Assembly (NCBI GenBank): GCA_003116975.1
Contig: BGKB01000320.1
Span: forward strand, 1-20,265
Direction: 5' to 3'
Source of the DNA: Aurantiochytrium sp. KH105
Taxonomy: Eukaryota; Sar; Bigyra; Thraustochytrida; Thraustochytriidae
DNA length: 20,265 nt
Shown one piece after another: positions 8,935 through 18,899 of the stretch. The translations under genes were made by a program, and so were the position numbers. The notes under the pieces were generated by a model. The model saw nothing but the letters and a program-made list of their open reading frames with translations. It searched no databases and was not told the origin of the DNA. The first letter of the stretch is position 1. Every line of letters begins with the position of its first letter.

Positions 8935-9537
8935 GTGTTTTGTTCGGCAACTTTTCCGTTTCCTGGTTTTTTTTTTTAATCATCACATCATCAAAGTGTC
9001 GGTCGGCCTTCTACATGGAGACTTTTATCCCGTTTTTGGAGAACTGCAGCGTCGGTGAGAGAGTTCTTTAATCGCAGCGACAGGCAGCTTTGGCACGAAG
9101 GACGGGTAGAATTTCTATACCGCCCCAGTTTACAATTCAGATGATCGCGATGCATCTCCGCCCCCATACATGCACAGATGCTCGTCCCCCAACGCCCCAT
9201 CGCCCGTTATCATTCTAACGGATGATGGGGCGGTCGGAAACAAACTTGAAGTAGGCCTACACGTCAGCGCAACACAATTTCAATTTTTTTTTTTATGTGA
9301 TCAGGATTGATTTTTGCCGAGTCCCGTTTTTCGGATCCGGTCTATTCTGGGTCCAATAGACCACTTTATATGTGCGCACGCCAAGTTGTCTCTAGCTCTG
9401 ACGCATGGCGACGCTGTCAAGTTCGCTGGCACGCAGAAAAGATTTTCGAGGTGCCCCGGTTTGCAAAATCCAGCTTCACCATCTCTCTCTGAGTTCACAC
9501 ATATCCGCAAGCGAAGAAGTAGCCGAATGGAAGAAGG
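8935..9537. other. Spacer downstream of the G8 protein gene, T-rich, with one hairpin
   Basis: No supportable gene. Runs of T occur at about 8968-8977 and 9284-9294. The stretch should hold the 3' untranslated region of the minus-strand G8 gene. A strong inverted repeat at 9193-9232 is listed separately. Confidence 0.5.
9193..9232. repeat. Imperfect hairpin, 17-bp arms and 6-base loop
   Basis: The left arm CGCCCCATCGCCCGTTA (9193-9209) and right arm TAACGGATGATGGGGCG (9216-9232) pair at 15 of 17 positions around the loop TCATTC. It lies about 300 bases beyond the G8 stop on the transcribed strand. It could be a 3' UTR structure or a decayed small inverted-repeat element. Confidence 0.7.
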
Positions 9538-12500
9538 TTAGAGTTCTGGCATGGTGATTGTTTTTGCAGACTGCGCGACACGCTGGAGGCGGCGGCGACG
9601 GCGATGCTTGACGAGCAGAGCAATGGCAGCAATGACGACGATCGCACCTGCAGCACAAGATGCACCAATCACGAGCGCGTTTGACGACGGCGACGTCTCC
9701 TCGGATCCTGTTGCCGGTAAAGCACAAGCGTCATAGGCGACTCGTAAGGCACCGTCTTCATAGCCAAAGTCCTGACATATCTCTGAAGTCGTGTATGTTG
9801 AAGACGCGCAATAATTTGCGTCCGTCTCGTTCAACTCACATCCAGTCGCGGTAAGCTGAAGGTATCCTTGCGAAGCGTAATGAGGAATGCGCAAACCGTT
9901 CCGCACATAGTACGAGAGACCCAGGTTGCCATAGGCTGGCGACTGCGAGAAATCAAGCCAATTGATTGGCTGGGGTACGTATCGAAAGAACAGAAGCTGG
10001 CGCTCCGGGCTGTAGTAGTAGGTGTCGCCGTTACCATGAATGACGTCTCCAAGTGAGGAAACCGCGGTGAAATTTTGCTCGCACAGATTCCAGGAGCTAC
10101 ACCACCTTGTCGTGTACGTAATGGTAAAGGAGGTCTCGGGAGGATACGGAATGGCAATGAGTAAAGTATCGTCCTCGTCAATCTGTGTGTAACGAAATTG
10201 AAGCGACACTGGAGACCCAGCATCAAAAAGAAGCAACCAGCCAAGACCGTTGGTGGGGCCTGTAATTACAGCGTTGCCAGACAACGGCAAGCCAGTCTCG
10301 TCTGGGTCAGATTGATCACCAAGATGCATGACCGAGCCTATGCGCGGGCACGGGATGTTATTACCGCAAATCGCTCCACTGGAGACAGCCTCCGTGTAAG
10401 CATCATCAAAGGTGAGGCTAAATTTGGCAATCCCACGACGCTTGCCCGTGACAGAGGAAATCTGGTCGCAGGCGTAGTAATCTCCGTCCAGAAAACAGCT
10501 ATCGTCAAGGCGCCACCAGGAAACGTTGCCGCGCGCAGCGCCAATGATGCGCGGACCGACAAGGCCATTCTGTTCCCCGTGGACAGACCCGTCGGCATCG
10601 AGGAAGCTGGCACGAGTGCCACTGACGGTAAGACGTGACGTTACTGTGGACCCAATGCGCATGGAAAAGTCGTTTCCACTCTCATAGGTGACGTTGCGGA
10701 CAATCTGAATGAAACCCGGGACGAATTTGTCCGAGTGCGTGAGCATACGCCAAATATGCGCTCCCGACGAAGCATTTCCGCAATTGCGAACTCTCAGCCC
10801 ATCAATGATGTGATATTGGTTCGTATCGTAGAGCTCGTACATGACATAGTTTGAAAACCAGTGCCTCTCATAGTACTTTGTGCCCGAGCCCGGTCGCTCA
10901 GGAACGAATGATTGCGAACGGCAGACAAAGAGCAAATTGGTGAGGAAGTGCGCACCCAAAACGCCAACTGGGCGGAACGTGTCGTGAACCTCGAGGCCAT
11001 CGTAACGTCCGCGCTCGCCCCAATTATTGATGCCCCAGTTGCTGAGGAAGATCTTTGTATTGGTGAAGATCATTTCGCAGTCGGCATAACCAGACTCAGT
11101 CTCGCACATGGTATCGCGAGCGTTGCTCTCGCGACCCGGATTATAGTATAGTGTGTCTGTGTCGTCCAGATGCTCGAGACGTCCACCCACGTAGACGCAG
11201 GCGGCTCGGGTCCACCAGTATCCAGAGCTGTGACATGAATTGCCGTCAAATTCGATGAAGGGGCGCTCGTCCGGGTTGGTGCCGTCTGCAAAAGTAATGT
11301 CGCGGTATACCATTGTGGGCCCCGGCATGCGGACAATAGCAAACCCAGCGTACCCGCCCGAGGCGGCATTGCCGATGATGCGATGATAGGCGCGCGTGAT
11401 ATAAAAGGGGCTCGCAGTGACGTCAGCAGGCTGGGTGAGGTTTTCGTTGCTCTCCAGAGTATCCATGTACTGATTGCTCGAGGTTTGTGGAAAGCCAAGA
11501 AAGTGCACGTGAGCTCCGAGATTGTACGCGACTGTGGTGTTTTCCTCGACGCCATCCTCGGCAATGTAAAAGCAGTGCCCGATGACATCGTAGCCCACGG
11601 TATCCTGAATCAGCGTACTGTTGGTGCCGTGCACGCTGGCGCACCTAAAAAAGGAATGATAGACGCTTGAGTGTTTGAGATACGAACGGTGTCCGCCTTC
11701 GCCAACGAGATGCACGTGCCAAGGATACCGTGCAAGAACATTTGTCTGGCCCATGCGGTACAGCTGGACTCCCTCCATTTGAATAGTCGACCCCTCGCCC
11801 GCAGCCATTGTGTGGCCGCCGTAGCCGGTGAGCCATTTGTCTTCGCAAGGGTACGTTCCAAATTGACTATACGTGCACACGTCATTTTCCGTGTCGGTTG
11901 GCTCGGACGCCTCGTCGCCCTGAATGACAATGTTGCGCGAAAGAAGACCAACCTCCCCCTGGTATTCCACGCCCCCAAAGTGCGTGTACTCCAAGGGCAA
12001 GGAGAGCGTGATGCGGGCAAAGTTGCCACTGCGCTCAACGGCCGTGATAGTGCGGACCTCGTTACGATGCCAGTCTCTTGAATCTTTGAGCTCAGTCCCG
12101 GTGACAAGAAGCAACTGGCCTGGCTGCCAGTTGACCCGGTGTTGCAGGTACAATTGCGAGTCGCCTGCTGCTGCAGTTGCAGCCAGTCTCGACCAGGTGG
12201 GGTGGAAAATGCTCCCATGAACGCTGATTGTGCCTCCATCAATAGCAGCAATGCCTTTGTACGCCGGATCCGCGGGCAAGGTGGTTGGTTTTTCCCCGTA
12301 AAGCGTGATGTTGATTTGACTGTGAAGACGGCAACTTTCGGCTCCAAGCGTGAGCTTGCCTTGGACACGAATGCCTTGCGCGTTGAGGACAATGTCGTGA
12401 TCGGCAAAGACAAGTTCCGAGGACGCTGGGATCGTGATGATACCAAAGATTATTCCTTCGGTGACGGAACAGCCGGAAAGGAGGACACGAGTGTTCGCGG

Positions 12501-12816
12501 GGAGCTCGACGTCCTCGCCATTCGCAGGCACAACGCCAGACGTCCACGTGGAGGCATCTTCCCATGCGAGCAGATCTTCGTCCTCGTAAGGACACGCGTA
12601 GCTGGCATCGTACCCATCTGGCAACTCATTAGGCGTAATTCGCAGCGTCACGGCCTCGGCGGGAGACTCGACGAGACCGTCTGTCGCAAAGGCGTTCTCC
12701 TCGAGAGGGTACTCTGGCACTGACGTAGCCGACGACGGCACGCAGGCTGCTGCCGCAACACGCGCGCCCAGAGCGCAGACCAGCGCAAGGCGCTGCAGGG
12801 CGAGAGTCCACATCAT
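9538..12816 (-). CDS. G8-domain, beta-helix type I membrane protein (CEMIP/TMEM2/PKHD1L1-like)
   Basis: The 1092-aa frame runs from ATG 12816 to TAA 9538. This ATG is chosen because it directly precedes a signal peptide (MMWTLALQRLALVCALGARV, cleavage probably near residue 23); the open frame further upstream has no ATG. The G8 domain spans about residues 83-207 (WEDASTWTSGVVPANGEDVE onward, with the repeated small-glycine beta pattern). It is followed by a right-handed parallel beta-helix region containing RYPWHVHLVG (R363, H367, H369), ASVHGTNSTLIQDTVGYDVIGH and AEDGVEENT, typical of the CEMIP/TMEM2/PKHD1L1 group. Several N-glycosylation sequons are present. A single membrane helix (about 1047-1069) is followed by a basic stop-transfer tail (KHRRRRR) and a short cytoplasmic end. 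It is therefore likely a cell-surface protein that binds or acts on extracellular glycans. In animals, some relatives are linked to hyaluronan degradation, but that activity cannot be assumed here. No introns are needed. Confidence 0.9.
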   Translation of the reverse strand: MMWTLALQRLALVCALGARVAAAACVPSSATSVPEYPLEENAFATDGLVESPAEAVTLRITPNELPDGYDASYACPYEDEDLLAWEDASTWTSGVVPANGEDVELPANTRVLLSGCSVTEGIIFGIITIPASSELVFADHDIVLNAQGIRVQGKLTLGAESCRLHSQINITLYGEKPTTLPADPAYKGIAAIDGGTISVHGSIFHPTWSRLAATAAAGDSQLYLQHRVNWQPGQLLLVTGTELKDSRDWHRNEVRTITAVERSGNFARITLSLPLEYTHFGGVEYQGEVGLLSRNIVIQGDEASEPTDTENDVCTYSQFGTYPCEDKWLTGYGGHTMAAGEGSTIQMEGVQLYRMGQTNVLARYPWHVHLVGEGGHRSYLKHSSVYHSFFRCASVHGTNSTLIQDTVGYDVIGHCFYIAEDGVEENTTVAYNLGAHVHFLGFPQTSSNQYMDTLESNENLTQPADVTASPFYITRAYHRIIGNAASGGYAGFAIVRMPGPTMVYRDITFADGTNPDERPFIEFDGNSCHSSGYWWTRAACVYVGGRLEHLDDTDTLYYNPGRESNARDTMCETESGYADCEMIFTNTKIFLSNWGINNWGERGRYDGLEVHDTFRPVGVLGAHFLTNLLFVCRSQSFVPERPGSGTKYYERHWFSNYVMYELYDTNQYHIIDGLRVRNCGNASSGAHIWRMLTHSDKFVPGFIQIVRNVTYESGNDFSMRIGSTVTSRLTVSGTRASFLDADGSVHGEQNGLVGPRIIGAARGNVSWWRLDDSCFLDGDYYACDQISSVTGKRRGIAKFSLTFDDAYTEAVSSGAICGNNIPCPRIGSVMHLGDQSDPDETGLPLSGNAVITGPTNGLGWLLLFDAGSPVSLQFRYTQIDEDDTLLIAIPYPPETSFTITYTTRWCSSWNLCEQNFTAVSSLGDVIHGNGDTYYYSPERQLLFFRYVPQPINWLDFSQSPAYGNLGLSYYVRNGLRIPHYASQGYLQLTATGCELNETDANYCASSTYTTSEICQDFGYEDGALRVAYDACALPATGSEETSPSSNALVIGASCAAGAIVVIAAIALLVKHRRRRRLQRVAQSAKTITMPEL

Positions 12817-13375
12817 GATTTGCCTCGTGTTCTGGGTCTGCCGGCAACCGCAAAGCGGACCTGAGACCACCCAGCGAGGGACGCAGGGCTAGCTAGCGCC
12901 CAGGGAAGCCAAGCAACCAGGCACACAGACTTGTCGGCGGGCGCTGCTTCTTGCCCACGCTCATCACGGGTCCCGCGAGCGAGCGAGGGAGAGGGCCCTG
13001 CATGCATGCCGGCAAGGCTGGAGCGAGCAGGCGAGCGAGTGACGATGCGCAAAGCGAGCGCGCGCCCGCCGGCCCTGCTCGACGCGGGCCCGACTGTGGG
13101 GGCGGTCTCGGGGTCCTAGCGTTCTGCAGACGCAGACCCTAGCGCCCAGGGCGCGGCTAGCGGGCCGCGAGAGCGCGTGTGCACGCGCGGCCTAGGTCTC
13201 GTTGCGGCCCGGGAGGACGGCGCGGTCGACGGTACAGCATCCGGCGCGGGCCGTGCCGGACAAGGGCCCCTTTTTCAGTTCTCTGCTGCGCGTGGTTCCA
13301 TTTCGGGGGAGAGGAGCCTTGGGAGATGTGAGCTCGACGCGGCGTCAGCAAAGCTCGACGACTCGGCCTACAGAG
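12817..13375 (-). promoter_or_regulatory. CpG-rich region upstream of the G8 gene, presumed promoter
   Basis: Very GC- and CpG-rich DNA directly upstream of the G8 start, with no supportable gene. The 13-mer CTAGCGCCCAGGG occurs twice (12893-12905 and 13139-13151). No TATA box is seen. Promoter role is inferred from position and composition. Confidence 0.4.
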
Positions 13376-13378
13376 ACG

Positions 13379-13379
<1 letters not shown>

Positions 13380-13418
<39 letters not shown>
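13380..13418. repeat. (GA)n microsatellite
   Basis: An almost uninterrupted run of alternating A and G, about 38 bases, ending in GAAAGAAAAG. It produces artificial Leu-Ser or Glu-Arg runs in overlapping frames. Confidence 0.95.
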
Positions 13419-13421
<3 letters not shown>

Positions 13422-14200
13422 AAAGGCGGTACGTGTTGTGGGCCTCTATCCTCGAGTATGCCCACCCAACTTGAATCGGCCCGACCCGCGGAACACATGA
13501 TGATAGGTTCACTGCGCAATACAAAGCGCTTTCGCGGAATGGAATTATTAACGTAGGCGACAGAATAAACCAATGACAACACGGAATTTTCAATTTGGCG
13601 TCAAGTAGCTGTAAGGGGTCGGATCTTGAGCGACAGAACATTGTGGTCAACGTGTGATGCATCATCAACGTCGTCCTCTACTTCTTTCAATTTCTTGATG
13701 TCGGTCGAAGCTATGAGTGTCGAGAGTGCAAGTTGACGCAGCTGCCCGCTGCCGCAGATTGGGGCTATTGGGCTGCACGACCGTAATGAATTGGTCTCGG
13801 TCAGCTCGAGATCCCAGGAGGGAGGGCAGTCTTTGGTTTTTGGGTCTTGGGATGAGCCCTTCGCCTCTTCAGCAAAAAAGGCGCGACTGCTCCATCCCCA
13901 TCACACTCACAAACGCACCACAATATCCACCCCGAAGCGCCAATTCGACAAAGGCGTCGAGCTCAAACGAACAGATCCAGACTACCACAGAGGCTGATTC
14001 TGATGCAATGCTCACTTTCGTCAGCGAGTTTACACTATGCGCTAGGACATTCAGCAATGCCTTTGAGACGATCTTAAAACAGTCATTGTCCTTGCGGCCA
14101 TACGATCTGCTGTGAAGAATATTGAAAGAAACAAGAAACGCTGGACGCAATTTGATGCCAAACGAAAAATCGCCAAGTAAATGAGCAGGAAACCCGAGGT
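13419..14200. other. Intergenic stretch with no recognisable gene
   Basis: Short open frames on both strands show no family motif or conserved pattern that I recognise. Composition is mixed and less GC-rich than the flanking promoter. Confidence 0.4.
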
Positions 14201-14204
14201 CTAA

Positions 14205-14395
14205 CATCAGACGCCTACAATCTCGCTCTCTCCATCCTGGCATCCCTCAGCTAAACAGGCCGGGGCAATCTGTTACGAGTCCGCGATTTGAGCTTGCGTG
14301 TGCAGCGGAGATCGTTGTCGATGTCGGGCACGGCTGTTGCTCGTTTTGCCAAAAGCTTCATCCTTCTTGACTTGAGTGTGTATGTGCCTCTGGCA
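14205..14395 (-). repeat. Decayed repeat copy R1 (partial)
   Basis: Aligns with 17840-18035 (copy R2). Shared landmarks include CCATCCTGGCAT (14232 and 17866), a TTGCCAAAA block and TTCTTGACCTGAATATGTATGTGC-like sequence with substitutions. The minus-strand reading frame is conserved at protein level: TYTLKSRRMKLLAKR here against TYIFRSRKFKFLARL in R2, and IDNDLRCTR against IDDDVRSTR. Most differences are conservative, suggesting descent from a minus-strand coding sequence. Confidence 0.65.
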
Positions 14396-14496
14396 TCCTC
14401 AAGCTCACGTTTCATGTCGAGTTTGCTGTCTGACGATGAGGCAATCTTGACCACCTTGGCGACCATCTCCTTCAGCAAGCGAAGCTCCTCGTTCAT
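14251..14496 (-). pseudogene. Small hypothetical ORF or gene fragment within repeat R1
   Basis: An 81-codon frame from ATG 14496, rich in Lys, Arg, Glu and Leu. It starts with a heptad-like stretch (MNEELRLLKEMVAKVVKIAS) that could form a short coiled coil, then the segment shared with copy R2. After its stop the same frame continues as LRDARMERARL, which matches LRNARMERSRLQATK in R2. The stop may therefore be a disabling mutation of a longer protein. I recognise no family. It could be an exon of an unmodelled spliced gene. Confidence 0.3.
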
Positions 14497-14827
14497 GGTC
14501 GCTACGTGGCGGGGTGGCGTGGGTTTCCATTGAATCACGAAAATGAAGATGGAGCGAAATTCGGCCTCGTTGAGAATTGAAATCGCGTCTGAAGATCGTT
14601 TCTGTGCGTGCGAGAAGAGACCCGCCGATGTGCAAGGTGAACTCTGTCGAGAACAATGAGAAAGCTGTTAATGTCGGAAGAACTTTTGCGTGATCGAGTT
14701 CCAGAGAAGGCAATTGCCATAGAGACGATGTCAGCCTTGCTCGCTTGATGTCCACGGCGGCGACTCGAGCTCCAGAAGCCTCCTCGCTCAACATCACGCT
14801 CACTCGCTGTAGAAAAAAAGTTCACGC

Positions 14828-14881
14828 GTCGCGGATACGCGCGCAGTCGCGTTCTTGCTGCTCATAGCGCGCGTCCGCGAC
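14828..14881. repeat. GC-rich inverted repeat (hairpin)
   Basis: The left arm GTCGCGGATACGCGCGC (14828-14844) pairs with GCGCGCGTCCGCGAC (14867-14881) apart from a two-base bulge, leaving a 22-base loop. It lies a few hundred bases beyond repeat R1. Confidence 0.6.
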
Positions 14882-15001
14882 TACAGGCGACAGTCGAGTG
14901 GAACACCTCGGATACTACTCCGCTGCGAAAGGGACCGGCCGGCCGGGCCGGACCAATGCGTGTTTACAGCTGGCAGACAATCCCTGCCTGATGCCGAGGT
15001 A

Positions 15002-15087
15002 GCTCGCAATTTGCGTTGCGCTCACAATTTGCGTTGCGCTCATAATCTGCGTTGCGTTCATACGCGTTGCGCCCACAATTTGCGTTG
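15002..15087 (+). repeat. 18-bp tandem repeat, about five units
   Basis: Units close to GCTCACAATTTGCGTTGC follow one another at 15002, 15020 and 15038. A shortened unit lies near 15056-15069 and another full unit at 15070-15087. Units differ by one to three bases. There are no spacers, so it is a minisatellite and not a CRISPR array. Confidence 0.9.
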
Positions 15088-16690
15088 CGCAGGCAATGCA
15101 AACAGTGGAGAATGTAGTCTTGCAGCCTGACAGTGAAACAAATGAAAACAAGCGCGGCTGGGAGCACGTGCGCTTTTAGCTGTCTGCGTGCGGCGTGCGG
15201 CGCGCGGCGAGTTTAAAAAGGGGAATTGTTGGCGTGTGTCCCGCGAATGCGCGCGTGCATTGTAAAGTTCTCTATATCCTGGCTGCGGTGAATGGGCATC
15301 CTCTTTTCCACGTCAATTCCGACGTGTTCATTGCCTTACTAAGAGGAAAGCCAGAGTAAGTACGCACGCACGAGAGCAGCTTGATAGCAGAGGTCGTGGC
15401 GATAAGCAGAGACTGCCCAAGTCTGTCAGCAGCGAGCCCGAACTTCAAGCAGATACGCGAACTCGAGAATATTCGACCTTTGTCGTAATCTGCAGCAAGT
15501 TCGCTCATTCGCAACAATTTTCGCCGCTCAAACTAACGTTTGGTTTGTCGAAATACTACCGCACCCAGTTTGGTCATCCGCACGTAATCTCAGCTCTGGC
15601 TTTAAAATAGAGTACTTTAGCAATGCAAGGTATCGCGACTCCTCATCATCGTGCGAGGACTCGCACAGGCCATCTCAAAGCCTGAGTGCTTGGTTTGCAA
15701 GCTACAATTTGCCTCCAAGTTTTACAGCCCAAATTCGGCGGGACAGCAAAACGCAATTCTGTCCCCCAAAAAAATAATGCAAAAAAACATTCAACACCGG
15801 GACTTCGCGTGCAGTCCCCTATCACACTACTAACCCGGCCCTACGTGACTTTTCTGCTCAGCGCGAATGAGATGAGGAGTTGCCCACGTGGTATGATCGA
15901 ATGTGAGGGTAAACGAAAGATGCGTACTCATAAACACGTAGTATGTAATTCTTGCGGGAAGAGTGACGCAGAGAAGACAGGGGGTTTTGTTGGAATGGCA
16001 CTGAGGAAGGCGTCGTATTGAGAAATGCTCGAGGTATTGCATTCTTTTGAACATCGCTTGTCGATGGACTTGCGTTTCTGCCGACCGCTGCCGCTACCCT
16101 GGCCATGCCGCCTTGCGTGCACGGCCCCAACACTGAGGGCTGACGTCTGTCCTGCGACCGCTCTCCAGCTATGTGGCTCGCGCGCGGGCGCCTGTGCGTG
16201 CGCAAGACAGCCAACGGGTGCTGCTGGCGGATGCGTTTGGCTCAAGGCGACGGGTTCGGTGGCGCCATTCGTGCGCTGGCACCCATACTGGGCCATTCGC
16301 AGCTTGCTGACCGGCGCCCGAAGATCCTGCGCGCGTGGCGAAGATGATGATGCTCGAGAGATGAAGAGAGCGAGTATACGGAAAATAAAAAGAAAAGTGG
16401 TCGTGCAAGGAAGAATCGCGTGGGAACCAACTTGGGGATGGACAGAGCGAAGACGGCGAGATAGTCATCATCTCCTTTTTTCTTTTGATCGGCGAAGTGT
16501 CGCAGTGGACGGCTGCCTTTGAGGTGACTGCGACGGCGGCAACGGAGAGTTTTTGGTGATAACATTGGATGAGACTGGGACGAGATCAGAGGTGCGTTGT
16601 TGTTGAGCGCACGCACTTTGTTTTTTCCTTGCAAAGGATCAACATGGTGACGGCTGCGGCGATGATGAGCACGTCTCTTCGAGCACCGGC
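15088..16690. other. Intergenic stretch with no recognisable gene
   Basis: About 1.6 kb with short overlapping frames on both strands, the longest 165 codons on the plus strand (16025-16522). None shows a domain, signal peptide or conserved motif that I recognise. Composition varies from AT-rich (about 15590-15830) to GC-rich (about 16080-16330). Spliced or noncoding transcripts cannot be excluded. Confidence 0.4.
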
Positions 16691-16699
16691 AAGCATTCA

Positions 16700-18035
16700 G
16701 CTTAGCCAAGCAGGCCAGGCCAGGCTGCCTCGTGAGCGACGCGTCTGACTTGGGCATCGATGGCTAGCTTGCTGCGCAGCGAGCTCTTCGAAGGTGTCCA
16801 TGTCCACATCTGCCAAGTGTTTTATCCGCGCGTTGCAAAGTGGATCATTGGTCCTTGCAAATGAACAAACAGCCAGGCACAATCGGCGAAAACGAAGACG
16901 CGGCCAGTCTCGACCTCTCTGTCTCATCGTCGAAGACAAAACGACGAAGCCGGGCGCCGCGGAGAGGCGAGGGGCGCGCCCAGGCAGCGCGCGAGCCCGC
17001 CAGGTGGTGTTGAGGGCCCGATGTGCGTAGGCAGGCGCGCCCCCGTGGCAGGTCCCGCCGCAGCGCTTTGGCGCGTGGAGCGGCTTGGAGTTGGATTGAT
17101 CCAACGATGATGCACACGACGAGCGAAGGCGCGAAGGCGTCGTCTCCAGGCCCGGGTGCCGGCAGCGCGAGCGAGCGAGCCAAAAGATAAGCGGGGAGCC
17201 TGAGTATGGTGAGCTGCAGTGGAGACGTGCGAGTCAGAAAGACCTTCTTGCGCTGTCCGGCGTCTCGGCCTCTTGCGCAGCAACGAGGAAGGCGAAGAAA
17301 AGGCTGCCGCAGCGTCCAGGTGCCCTCGCGGGCGCTTGTGATCAAAGAAGACTTGAATGGCGCAGCGTGCATGTAATTTACAATGGGCTACTCGTGCGCG
17401 TGGCGGTCTTGCATTGAGCTCACGTTCAAGTTGACTACAGCAAAGTCGATTGTTTTTTAGAATCGCGGCTGCTAGCGCCAATCGCTTTTTCGATGCTGCC
17501 TTGAGGGCCAACGCGAGGCATCAATACATAAGTTCATGCGGCCACGATCGCTGGCGCCAGAGGCTCAACTGTAGGCGCCATGTCGTCAAAGTCGTCGCTT
17601 GCTGCTGTGCCTCGTGCACGCGAAAGAATCTCGACCAGTGGAAATGACATCGTTCGGCGAAACGGGCGGTGCTGTTGCTCTTTCAGGTGACGAGCAAGAG
17701 GCCGAAGGGCATCGAAGTCCTGCGAGAAGACTTGGCTGGGTTGTGTGCTTGGACAATGTGTCGTTGCCAATGGCTCACTGGCTCACGAACTTGGACACCG
17801 AGCGCTCCAAGCGTGCTGCGGCCGGCGTCGTGAGAGCTACTTGGTCGCCTGTAATCTTGATCGCTCCATCCTGGCATTCCTCAGCTGAGCAGGCCAAAGG
17901 CATCTTTTGAAAGTCTCTCTGCGGGTCTGCCAGATAATCTCGCGTGTGGAGCGGACATCGTCGTCGATTCGAGACACGGTCGCCACCAACCTTGCCAAAA
18001 ACTTGAATTTTCTTGACCTGAATATGTATGTGCGT
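16700..18035 (-). repeat. Decayed repeat copy R2
   Basis: Homologous along most of its length to R3 (18900-20060), offset by about 2.2 kb. Landmarks include GTGGCAGGTC (17045 and 19241), GAATCGCGGCTGCT (17460 and 19670), GGCGCCATGT (17574 and 19764) and CCATCCTG (17866 and 20051). Its last 200 bases also match R1. Minus-strand translations align, for example RELNARPPRARVAHC here and RELGARPLRARAASC in R3, and FFDHKRPRGHL with FFDYKHLPGPL. Small indels break any long shared frame, so this looks like a decayed coding repeat. Confidence 0.7.
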
Positions 18036-18899
18036 ACGCATGCGCGAGTTTGGGTCTTGCCGGCCGGCCGGCGTGCTGCGTTGGGGCGTGTAACATGCGA
18101 AAACCGACCCAAGAAGACGGCACGACGAGCACGGGTGCTGGTTGCTGGACTTGAGCGAGGCTGAAATTGCGCCGCCGCATTTCCGAGCTGAAGTAGCATT
18201 AGCGAGCTTGTCGAAGAAGCTCGCAACGATGATCTCAGAGACAATACGGTAGCAGAGAAGGTAGCTTGAGGCTGACTCGTGGTCATATGGCCAAGGTCAG
18301 ATCGGAAATGAGAAATGGCCGGGTCTTGATTGCTGACTGACTGGTTTCGAAGCTATGCGTATCTTTTCCCATACTGATGATTGCCCCGACACTTTAGCTT
18401 GAAGAGGCGTTTCAGGCCCAAATCGCGACACCTGTTTGACCCTGGTGTCACGCAATACGTGCGTACACATCACGTGATCCTGTTCTCTCCTGGTGCTTGC
18501 TGTCATTCTTGCGATGCGCTGACAAAATGTCGGGCAAAAGAAGCCGGCACGAACTGGCGCGATGGACACAGCGCCAACTTAGCTCTTGCCATTTTCTAAA
18601 GCGTAAGCATTTGGTCTGAGGCAGCACGAGACTTTTCAAGGCCAGACGTGAAGAAGGCTGGGACCTCACTTCGATCTTCGCAAGAGGACCACTGCAAAAA
18701 AATAATTATTCGCCATTTGCAGCAGCATTCTCAGCATTCTTTGCTTTCAACATCGCTCACGGCCATCCCAGTACACGCTTATTTTTGCCACGATGACGAG
18801 CCCGCCTTGATGATCTTGTTCATGCCAGCACCAGCTTGAGCATATCGTGCAGGATTGCGCCTTTCAAATTCTAATTTCAAGCAGCCTGGATGAGTCGCG
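18036..18899. other. Spacer between repeat copies R2 and R3
   Basis: No recognisable gene. It includes a GCCGGCCGGCCGGC stretch near 18059-18072. Some sequence after 18180 may be a weak continuation of the R1/R2 homology, but I cannot align it with confidence. Confidence 0.35.

Noticed and set aside
13157..13582. Minus-strand frame containing a Leu-Ser run
   Set aside because: The run is simply the GA microsatellite read in one frame; the rest shows no motif.
15002..15087. Possible CRISPR array
   Set aside because: Repeats are directly adjacent, without spacers, and the context is eukaryotic.
16025..16522. Plus-strand 165-codon frame as a real gene
   Set aside because: No domain, signal or conserved pattern recognised; overlapping frames on the opposite strand are just as long, so coding status cannot be supported.
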